Below, in pieces: positions 13,801-25,800 of a stretch of DNA of 64,000 bases. The stretch is from Pyxicephalus adspersus. Taxonomy: Eukaryota; Chordata; Amphibia; Anura; Pyxicephalidae. The stretch covers positions 109,999,100 to 110,063,099 of the forward strand of contig NC_092859.1 in NCBI RefSeq assembly GCF_032062135.1. Direction: 5' to 3'. Position 1 is the first letter of the stretch. Every line of letters starts with the position of its first letter. Position numbers and translations under genes: made by a program. The notes beneath the pieces are model-generated. The model was not told the DNA's origin, ran no database searches, and saw only the letters and a list, made by a program, of their open reading frames with translations.

Positions 13801-16800
13801 AAATTGCTAGTCCTGTAATTAGGAAGAGTAGGATGAGCAAGAGTCACCCCTGTACTGCCTCAAGAAGTAATAAAAGCAGTCATTTCTTTAACTCAGCATT
13901 TTGGTGGAAAGCTGTACAGATGACAGATTTTTGCCAATCACAAAAATTTATTTTGGCTGCAAAAATCTAATACCTGCACACACCCAGTGCCATGGCTTGG
14001 TGGGGGTTTAAATTTGGAGTCATAGCTAGGTTATAGGTTATTATGCCACACATTGACTTTCACTTGAATGTAGTGATAAAAGTTTTGCACTAAAAATAAC
14101 AATATATCTAAACCTTATTGTTAAACAATCTTCTTCTGAAAGCTTAAAAGTTGATATTGCTTTCCTTGGAGCTTTTACTCCTAGAATATCAATGATCGCT
14201 CAATTGGAGTAACATTGTCATCCTAGGACACACACTATGTCCTCTACAGCTACATGACCTGCCATTTGGGGCTGCCATGTACAGTCTGGAAACAGGAAAA
14301 AGTAGTCTGAGAGATGGTCTAGCATGGAGCTCCAAAAGCAAACAAATCATATATTTTAAAGAATAAACTGAGAGAAAAAAGGGATTTATACTTTAATTAC
14401 ACAAGTTCAAATGTTTCTTTTTAACATGTAAAACTCAAAAAGAGGATACTAATATTATTAATTTTGGCAGATTGACTAAAATGAGTTTTGTATTATTGTT
14501 AGCTGAAGAAAGTGGTCACCGATGCATTACATTGTGCCGCCATTATGCTCTTTATTACTGAAGTGCCATTTAGATGTGGATTTGAATCAAATGATTTTTC
14601 CTTGTTAAAGAAGATCTGCGTTTGGCTACAGTTCAGGGGTAGAACTGTGGAACATCAGACACTGTCTTACAAGTAATCCTTTGTGTTCACATTTAGCTGT
14701 GTAAAAAGAATATGTTAATACTTTATCTCCCTCTAGCATGCTAATCAGAGGGAAATGGGATTTCTGAAAAGTTTTTTAAGTACAGAAAGTCCCATACTTC
14801 AGATGTTACTTTATCACAATAGTTTTTTTTTGTCATGTAAACTACAGGCATCAATGTTACTAAAGCCGGTTACAATCAACTTTTTTAGTCAGAAAAAGAG
14901 CCATATTGTATTAAAACAGCCAAGTCAAACTAAAAAAAACATGTCCAACAGAGACCAGACCATGCATACTAATGCATTCACATATTTAGGAATAAGCAGT
15001 CATAGAACTTTAGAACAAGCCCTCATTCACTTCTAATATAAACAACAGCGGAAATGTACAATCCTAATCAATTAGAAAGTAAGACATTATGTCATAAAAG
15101 TCCTAGGGTGACATACAAAATCATGGTCTGTAGAGTAGTCTAAGCTCATAAAACATTTTTACTATAAGCATTATATAGTAAGTGATGGCATCATATCATT
15201 ATGAAAGAAAAAACATACCGTAATTTAAACCTTTTCTAAAATTATATAAATAAGAGTTTGTTGTTTATCTCCTTGATGCAGTTTTTGGAATAGGTTTCCT
15301 ATATTTTGACAATATTGAAATAAATTCAATGAAATCTATTTAGCAAAATTAACATGTCAACTTTATAAAGACATTTTAGTACCCTAATCCTAGAATCTAT
15401 TATTTACAAAGATAATAAGACTGGAATTTATTAAAGGCATTACTATTGTTTTTTTCCCATTGAATCTGGTTTATTTGATGGTTTTTGTTTTTTAATGGCA
15501 TCACATATCCGGCTACAAAAGTTAGGGATAATCCGCTAATCTGACCCTATACCAAGATCTAGCTTTTTCTCACTATTCACGTATGCAGATCTATTGTACC
15601 ATTCATGGCCATGGTATTGTAAACATTAACTGTCCCCTGGGGCAATATATATGATGTTTTTATATTTATTTGTATATACTAATATGTCCAGTGCACTTCT
15701 GATGTACTGTAGTAAGGTATGATAAAGGATTTTCTTGTTTTGATGTCTCCAATGTACAGTATCTCATAAAAGCTGTTTCTTGAAAACAAGCGCTAATGTA
15801 AAGCATAAATTGGGACAGGTATTTTTCATGTTTTCTATTTACTGATGTGACCCTGTGACTTTTCCCATTTATTTTTTTTTATATATTTTAACCGGCTTCT
15901 ATTTTTACCAAATACTAGAGACAAATTTTATTACCTTTCTTTGGCAGGATGATGTGATTTAGGCCTGGGGCACATTTATAATTTAATGTTTTCTATTACT
16001 AGAAATGTTGCTCAACAAATCGTTTCTTTGCAGACACAAGGCGCTTTATTTACTATTCTTCGAGACTTGAGACCTGATGATCATTTTAATATAATCGGGT
16101 TTTCCAGCAAAATAAAAGTTTGGCAGCAAAACCAACTTGTGAAAGTGTCTCCAAACAACATACGAGATGCAAAAAAGTTTATATTTGGCTTAACACCTAC
16201 TGGAGGTAATAACAGTACTTTAAATATTTATAATGAAAATATTGCATGTTATACTGGTACTGATAGACTGAGCCTAAGGACATCTGTTGAGGACTTCCTC
16301 ATTGATTTGTGTTTGATGTTGGTGTGTTGGCTAACATTTAGCTTTTAATTAAGATACCAAATACAAATATCCCATATGTAGTTTCATTGCAAGAAGACTT
16401 GGGCTCTGTATTGACAGCTTCTAGTCTTGGTAATACATTTGTCTCTGATAAAATAAAAAGTTATAAAACATTTGTACCCCAAATGGCTTATAGTTGAGTA
16501 TTAGAGGTTAAATATATAAAACACTCCATTCTATGTATATTTTGATATATAATAAAACAACAAAACTGGATACATTTTACAATTGTTTATATGCAATATT
16601 AAAGACAAGTATTGCAGTTTAATAAACAAAGATGAAGGCGGATTACATTCTAGTAGGTGGGGAAATTAACACACAATAGGAGGGGAGATATGGAGTGGTG
16701 GGAAGTAGTGACAGTTTCAAAAGACAGTAGAAGATGGGTAGGCAACACAATACTTGTTGGTATATATGGGTGTGCCATACCAAATAAATACCACCACAAT

Positions 16801-19800
16801 GCGTACCAACGCAGGTTGGATGTGTGACCCTACACTGCATCACTGAATGTCATGTTTCTGTACAGTGAATGGGGCTGCAGCCTGTTATTGGTTCTTAAAG
16901 TGTGGGAAAATCCAAATTTTTATATCGTCACCACAACAAAAATGGAGGGGATTTCATCTCACCCTAGAACAATTTCCCGTTACTTTTATGTGTACAAGAC
17001 AGGAGTTTTACTCATTCTGTACTCTAAAATTAAAAAAAAATGGTTTCCGATAGGCTTTAAATGCTGGTCATGTAAACTACAGGCATCAATGTTACTAAAG
17101 CCGGTTACAATCAACTTTTTTAGTCAGAAAAAGAGCCATATTGTATTAAAACAGCCAAGTCTGAAGAGGATGATGCAGCTGCTCAACTAAAAGGGTATGT
17201 ACTTTTCTGCAACATTATAGATAAGAGATCCATTTTTGGTTGGATTATTTTTTAAACCTTTAGAGAAATATTTCTCATGGACCAAGTAAAAATGTATAAA
17301 ATATCACAAAAACAAAAAAAATTCTTTCAAGATAAACTAGACCATTAAAGGGGATACAAAGCAGGGAATTGCTGGCAGGTAAATACCTAAAAGTCCAACA
17401 TATTATTTATCATAATTAAAAAGCATTTGGAAGCAAACAAGTTAAAAATAGTGATGTTTTTCAACATGGAATAGTCACTATATCACATACACACTAAACA
17501 ATATTTAGCTATCAGAATTCTTAATATTGACATATATCAACATTTCAAACGCGTTTCACAGCCAAACCCACTTCCTCAGGGTATATATAGATAGCATTGT
17601 GACTGGTTACAATGCCAAATTGCCTTTATGCCTGTCAGCACTGGATGAACGCTAATGAAGTACAGAGACCTATACCGCTTTGAGATACTTATATGAAGCT
17701 GTTTTTCTGACTTGCTCCCTTCAATACGAACCTGTGGATGCTGGGTTTGAAGTCAATAATATCTCTGTAGACACCCTTGACATTCATCCAATGCTATGAT
17801 GTTTATATCTGTTTAGCACCCAGGATATTTGATCATCATAAAGGCTATTTGGCATTGTAACCAATCACTCAGAGAAGCTATGTAATGGCACAAATATGGC
17901 CAACATGGGGTTCACAGAGGGTTTAGGTATGTGTAATGAAGACAACAAAATAAGGGGCAGCAATGACAGATGGAAGTCAGAGGTTGTCCAGCCATCAGCA
18001 TATGACATAAGGCAGCAATGCAGGGGGACAATGTGGCAGATGAAGAGGTGCATATGAATTGCAGGAAACATGGCACATAGGGAGAGGGGCATAAAAATGC
18101 AGTAGGATATGTAAATGTAAAAAAAAATCAACTGTGTATGCTCAAAAGTGCCAGTCTGTGCTAGACAACATTTTACAGTAGCAGCTGCTAAAACAGCCAG
18201 TGAGCCATCCAAAGCATCAGAAAATATTTAGCTTTTTCCAGAATTTCCATGTATGAACAAGGCCCAAATCTTGCTTGGCATGGAGGCTGGAACAACATTT
18301 GGTTGCTCCTACTCACTTGTCTTTCAAACCTCCTAAAATCCAGATGCCTTGAGAAGATACCTACCTGTGTATTTTAACCTCAAACTATTTAAACTTTTAG
18401 GTAAAAAATGTATCCTAGCAACATGGTACATGGAACAGTGGTAAATGACAAGCCTGATTGTATTCCCTAGTGTGGCTCAGGGTTTATTTTCAGTACCAAA
18501 AGCGGTAACCCCGAGCCACACTACCCCATAGCGTCCTCCGGTGATGCCTGCCTGTCATCTGTGTCCCCTGGCCTTGCATCCTTGGCGTGATCAATGGGAA
18601 CTGTGAGCGTGCGGGGGGCGGTACACTGGGGGCATAACCTGGCAGGAAATTTAAAACATTGTACCTCTTTAACATTGAAAAATACGGACATAATCAAACC
18701 GCCAGGGAGGTCAAACTCTACATCAGCTTAGCTTTACATTTATATTTCTGTCATTTTATTTTCTTCGTTTTTTTTTTTCTCTTTAACCCTTCTATATCAT
18801 TTTCCTGTTAATCCTGCAGGGTCATGATAGGTTCTATTTACTCAGTATAATATATATCTCACTTGTTGAACAAATCAGGCTGATTGTGGACCATGTTGGT
18901 GCAATCCTTGTTTACTTAGAAATATTATCCAAAGTCATTATAGTGTATCCTGTTACTTCACCAACTTATCTTAGTTTATATATACATTTATACAAAGTAC
19001 TACAAATTTTTTACTAAATTGCATCTGATTTTTCAGCAGATAACAATGAAATGACTTTAGGACAAGAATTTTACAGTTTGTGTTATTTTAGCTGCTTAGC
19101 TGAGGTCTAAGTCAAACAGTAAACTATGCAAGTCATGACTTTACCAACAAGAACTTTTCTAGTTTATTTTTTCTTGTTAGCTTCCCACTTTAATGTCTTG
19201 TCCTAGCATATAACTTGGCTCTTCTTAAAGTAATGTTAGAATTATTTATGGAAGCTATTGTCCAACACAAAAACTTAAAAGGCCAAAGGGAATACAGCTG
19301 CAAAGGAACCTATTTCAAGTCTAATTTATAAACTTTAATAGTGGAAAATACTGTACTTTGTATAATATGCTCAGCTCTTGCATATTCCTCTAGATGAAAC
19401 TGTCTAGTATGTCTCTGCACATGTGGGCTGAATTGGACAGAAAAGGGCATTTCTTAGTAATAAACATAGTCCTTATTGCCTCACAGCCCTCAAAAACAAA
19501 AAATTAAGTATTATATCTAGTATATAGTGCATTTAGTCACTGCTATTAGGGCTAAACCTTGTGTCAAAGAATTATTTACTGGCCTATTACAATTTCCCAT
19601 AATGGGCTTTAATGCTTCTATAGAAAGGCAGAAGAGGTACAAACATTTTTGGCAATAATTATTGGGTAAATAATAATTATTAAGTAAAGCAATGACGATG
19701 TGGGGTGATAAATACACTGCTAACATAACTATCCATACTAAACATGTTACATTTATGTCATATTACTAAACCCTTGGTAAAGCTGTAGTCTCCCACCTGA

Positions 19801-22800
19801 TTTACAAAGCATGATCAGATTACAATGATATGCAATGGTAATTTGGACTTGTAACATCTTTTCTTTTTTATAGTAAGTAATGTAGCCTACAAGGGACTCT
19901 TGATTTACAGGGCTGACCTCCCAAAAATGACTGTGTAATCCAATTTTCATATAATTTTACATCATATAAACATTGCTTTCTTGCTAAAATTGATCTGTAG
20001 CTGCTCAAGCTGCATTCCAGTAATAATTTTGACACTACCTACACTCCTTCTCTGAACTCTGAGGCTTACCAAACACTAAAAATACTTTAATCAGCTTATA
20101 TTCAAAATAACAGTAAAATACATGCTGGCTCAGCAAGAAGTGTATTTGGCCTTTGCAGAATCCACACCAAAGGATGTCCATCATTGTAGCACATGGGGGG
20201 AGGACAGGCTTTTCTTTTTTGGTTTCTAAGATGTTGCTGCTTTCTTAAAAAAACAACACCGGTAAAACGTTGAACACCTTTTGTTTTCATGCACCTGGAT
20301 TGTACTTAGCTGATTTGTTGAAATATTTATTGAATTCAATACAAAACTTTCAGTTGGGCCCTGTGTGTTTTTTTTAATTTATGATGTATCCCATATTCAG
20401 TAAAGATGTCACAAAATTAAACGTTTATTTCAGGTTTTATGATGAGATTGGAACACCGTTATTATCTGATATTCGTATTGACTATCCATCAGATAGCGTT
20501 GAATACGTCACCCAGAACATGTTTTACAACTACTTTAATGGGTCGGAAATCGTGGTGGCCGGAAAACTGATGAATAAATCCAGCGATGCTTTACATGTTG
20601 AGATTACAGCAAGTAACAGAAACAAATATGTCGTCTTAGAAGCTGATGTGAAGATTGAAGGTGTTGAACAAAAAGCGGCTATAGGATCTCAAATTATTGA
20701 GGACAACATACAATACAAGAACCACATAGAAAGGTTGTGGGGTTACCTGACTTTTAAGGAACTCCTAACAGCTTGGCATAAGAGTGACAGAAACCAGGAG
20801 AAGGAAGAAATAACAAGAAAGGCCAGCAAACTTGCACAGAAGTATAACTTTGTCACACCATTCACACTTCTAGAAGTTAAGGATTATGGCTTCCAAGCAG
20901 ATCTTCCTAAAGATGAGTTTGCTAGCCTGTACACAGAGGGAATTGGACAGAAACTGCTCAGCTTACAAGGAAGGAAAGTAACGAAAGGTAATAAATTATA
21001 AATATGTATACAAATCAAGTTTTTTAAAAAATGAATTAAATAATACTTGTGTTAGAATATTATTCAGGACTTGCTATACAAGTTACCATTTGCTACTTTA
21101 TTTAACAGTACTCTAACCTTTCTGCACTTGGAAAAAATATATGGACATGTTTTTCTGGCTGATTCATTGACATCACTGTTCATAACTTCTGCAGTAATGA
21201 CATGTGAGCACCCTTTAGAGCAATAATTTTAAACCTCGTGTCAAATGCATTTGCTTAACCAAATAAAATTCCCCATTCTGTAGTCACACTTACAGACCCG
21301 CTCAGCATTGGGAGGTTAGTTGTGCTGTCTCAGCACTCAATTGCACCCAGAACTTCCCAAGGAATCACCTCTAGGGGTTCAAGGATTGGCAAATGACCAG
21401 TAAGCATATCTGGCAGATAGGTTCACAGTGATGGTGAGGCTATAGCATAAGTTCAAATCGTTAGGTGACAGCAGGTCAGAAGACAGGGTCAAGGTCATAC
21501 ACAAAAAATAATAGGCCTGTATAGGTATCCAAAAGGTAAAAAAATCTCAAGGTCAGAATACTGGCAGAAGTTGGTCCAGGCTGAGGGTCAGATGAAGCAA
21601 GTGTCAGCAACAAGTATTAAAACAATAACCCACGTACAGAAGGCCAAGAACTGAAGGCTATCATGGGCAATAAGCATGACTAAATATTGGGAAATGATTG
21701 ACATCAATTGATATCAATCAGCAGGTGAGGTTGGTTGACACCTATACCTCCAATCTTCCAGTTCTCAGACATAGTAAGCAGCAGCAAGGAAAAGACAGCT
21801 ACTTGCTGGAGGACTACAGTTAACAGCAAGGCTACAGAACTCGGGAATGCACAGATCTCTTCACTGGTGTGTGCCTAGCTATGCCCAAAGGTAATATACT
21901 GCCAATGGAGACTTTAGAGGCTACGTGCATGCACTGGCAGGGACCAGATGGCAGAGCGGCTCCTGTCTGTTGCCTGGTGTCATCATGAGATTGAACAGGG
22001 GGGCAATTACCAACAAATAGTACTCTGAGCTCAGGCTGATATAGTGATGCACCCCAGGTGTGTCCATGGCACTAAGGTCAGAGAAAGTGGATTAATAAAA
22101 TGCTGGTGACACCTAGTAGCAAAATGTTTCTTAGTTACATTTAATGGTATATACTTCCCTTAATGATACTTTATTGCACTTCTATCTCACCCGATTAATT
22201 ACTTTTTCTGGATACCAATTTTACTAATATGGACAGAGGAAAATCACATTAATTTGTACATATCAGTCATGTGTAGTACAGCTAAAAGTAACTTCAGGAG
22301 AGAAAACCATGCCAACAAAGTTAGGAAAATTAAAGAAATTATAGAAAGCTAAGTATAAAAATACATTGAGGGATAAGAAAATCTGTAAATTAAGTGGGTC
22401 ATGACTTCAAAATGATTCATTTTAAACAATGGAATAAATTGTTAAAAACAGTGTATCAAGTATATCAAGAGTTAACACTTGAAATTGTAAGACTGATAAA
22501 ATAGGCCATTATGATTTCCTATTTTTAAACTTGAAGGCAAGCCAAGAAGGTCCCTTACAGCTTAGCCAACAATACAAGCTTAGTGTGTATTTATCAACGG
22601 AAACGTGTTATCATGCAGGAAGCCTGACACTCTCTTTTTGTTTTTAAGAGTTTTGATGTGACAATCAGTGTTTGACTTTTTTCTTTTTAATAGAGCCTCC
22701 ATCCCAACAGATAGGCAAGCAAAAACCACCAATGTCTAAAACTGCAGGTAAATCTAAGGAAAATGCTTTCATATCTGAAAATGTTGTGGGTTGGTGAACA

Positions 22801-25800
22801 ATGCAATGATGTCTAAAAATTTGCTGCAGTGATACTTATTCAGACATAATCGTAAAATGGTTTAAAGTAACATACCCTAAAAAAAACAAAAACAAAAAAA
22901 AACAGTGTTGCTAGCCCTTTGCATTATTTGGGTGGAAACATTGCTTTGCAGATGCTCCTATCTGAGACTAATGCAGACTTTGTGAGGATATGGCATACAT
23001 GAATTTTGTGCATGCTGACAATAGGGGTTATAGTAGTTGCAATGACAGCGGTCACATAACTTTTCTGTGGGTTGTTCAATCCCATTACTCAATCCCATTG
23101 CAGAACTTCAAGGTTTTTGTGTTAAAGTATCCTGAAATAGCATTTTTCTTAACAATTTGACAATAAAGATTTATTGGGGATGGTTTACGTAATATATTTA
23201 AATATAGCATAAGGAATGTTTAAAACTGCTTTTAGTTAAATTAATCAAAATTAATATTTTTAAAACTTTCAAAAACAATCTGGCACTGAAGCATAGAAAA
23301 CATATAAAAGAAACATAATATGAAGGAGGAAAAGAGAAGATATTGAGGAAACAGAATAATAATACATGTCTGCAATTACTATGTACCAATTGTGCTGGCT
23401 CTGCATACCTAAAAGGTATCCTAAGAGTGTGTTGAAGTGGCCCCGGGTACATAAGGTTAGGGAGTTTAATGGCTTTAACTTCCTATTTACTTCACCGTGA
23501 GCTACTCTTATTCTGCCATTCTGCTGGGATTATAGGGATTTGTCAGTACCAAAATAAAGTAGTTCAATTTCTGATCACAGGTCTTTCTGTAGAGTCTGCA
23601 TACAGATTAAGTGATTTTTGAATAGAAGGTTTTTTTTCAAAGCCCTGGCAATGGCATTAAAAGGGAATCAGTATTAAATTTAGAGAATTCTAATAATTTG
23701 AATTTCAGCAAAAGTGGCTTTTGTAGAAATTACTTATATTTTTGTCTTTTATGTTTTGTGCTTTGACTCTCCTCTTGTATGTATGATGTTGTATGTTTCT
23801 GTATTCTCTAAGCTGATGGAGATCCACATTTTGTTGTTGACTTCCCCTTGAGTAAGCTGACAGTGTGCTTCAATATTGATGGTGAACCCAGAGACGTACT
23901 GAGGCTGGTATCAGATCACAAATACTCTGGTAAGATATCAATTATAATTTTATTTTTTTTTGCCTTTATGATTTTCATAATAAAGACGAATTCCAGTCTT
24001 ACCTTTTATCTTGCATAGCTGTACAGAACCCTGTCCTGTCCAGAAATTGCTTCCTTTGATTTCACTGCACACTATCAGGCTAATTGTACATTAGAAGCTC
24101 TAACAAGCCCACTTTGTTTCCTCCACAACGATTTCCGGGAAGGTTTCAACCCTGACAGTTTCTGATTTTGTGTACTTGCAATTAAATTTAATAATTGTTA
24201 TATTTTCAAGGTGTGACTGTTAATGGACAACTAATTGGTGCTCCAGCTCCTCCTAATGGACATAAGAAACAAAGGACCTACTTTAGCAAAATCACTATAA
24301 TCATCAACAAACCAAAGCGCACTTATCTAGAAATCACTCCCACAAAGGTGATCCTAGACAGCAAGGATCGGCTCATCCTGGCATGTGACAAGACTGCCAC
24401 AGTGAAGAGTGATGACCTTTTGGTTTCCGTTACTGCTAAATCCAATGTCACTGTGACCATTCACGAAACAATTACCTTTGTGATCTTGGTCCATCTCTAC
24501 AAGAACCCAGCTCCATATCAAAGAAACCACTTGGGATTTTACATTTCTAATAGTAAAGGATTGTCCCCAAATTCCCATGGACTTTTAGGTAGGTTTGATT
24601 GTTCTGACAAAAAAATAGTAATAAACATAAATGTATATTCCACAGAAGAAACAAATTATATGCACTTCATTAAGACTTATATGATCTATTATAACACTAT
24701 TGTATTTACCTTTATGGAAAAAACAGAAAACAAGAAAGCCCATGGCACTTTAACTGCAGTAATGAATCGTGTCATCTGTGGGTTTACATAAAAAAAAAAT
24801 TATTATTATTAAAACATCACAGAAAAAATTAAAATTTATTCTCTAAACAGTAAAAAACATAGACATAAAACCATGGCCATCCTAGGGTATGTATATATGC
24901 ACCGGGACCTTTGACAAAAACTAGGTTCTCCCATCCAATGAGGTAAACTCCAGATGACCAGGGGGGCCCTAGCAAATAGATTATTGTCAACGCGTTTCGC
25001 TGAAGATCTAGAGAATTATAGATCTCCTCAGGAGATCTGAAGAACCCATATATAACATTTAGTTGAATATACATATTTAAACAGCATATACAGTATCTAC
25101 TGTAAAGAAGCACATTGGGAATAATCAATTTGCTAGATCCCCCCTGGTCACGACAGTATTCATTTCTAATCCTTTACCTTGTCATCTATTCCCCTTATAT
25201 AGGCTACTAAACTTTAAAAGTCTTAAGTATCATTTAGGAATTGAAATGAGTTCCCTACCGCTATCATTTAGATTTGATTAGTTAAATTGGATTTTTTTTA
25301 CTGCCGTTAAAGTCCTATGGGCTTTCTTGTTGTTTTTTCCATGTGATATTTATAGGGATGTGGCAGTTGTTGGTTAGTTAATGAGGTGAAAGTAAATGAA
25401 GTTTTGTATTTAAATTTATGTAGCTGATTTTTTCTATATTGTTTCATTTATTAGCAGGTAAGTACTGTAATTACCTTATATAGGCCTAAGTTTATGTTAA
25501 AAAGTAGAGTAAATAATAACGATGATGTTGCAGGGGCATGAAAAGTCTACTGATGTCAACTTAAGCTATGTACACATTTCATATAGTCATCAGCCATGAC
25601 GGATTCATGAACAACCAATTGAGAACAACCACTGTGCATTCCTATGGAGAAGGATACAACAGGGTGCTGTTTGCTCATCCACCCCCCCCCATACAACATA
25701 ACAGCGATGTGCACCACAATCGTTTGTTTATCTGTCACTGGAAGGCATCACTAGATTGCTTCTAGCGAAAATCCTCTGATGTCCACTGGATGATTATACA

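Larger units (their letters stand above)
17195..20433 (+). other. ITIH5 intron with palindromic elements
   Basis: Holds an inverted-repeat element (about 17520-17868) and a GC-richer interspersed repeat (18465-18715). No exon recognised in the remaining AT-rich sequence. Confidence 0.65.

Noticed and set aside
16643..16843. Minus-strand frame in the break region, tested as an inverted copy of the missing vWA exon
   Set aside because: Its translation shows no resemblance to the missing TDING, LTDG or IGIGND segments.
14755..17190. Repeated peptide [20 protein letters not shown] in two frames, as a possible duplicated exon
   Set aside because: The identity is at DNA level over exactly 95 bp and continues outside any splice border. 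It is intron sequence, not a coding duplicate.
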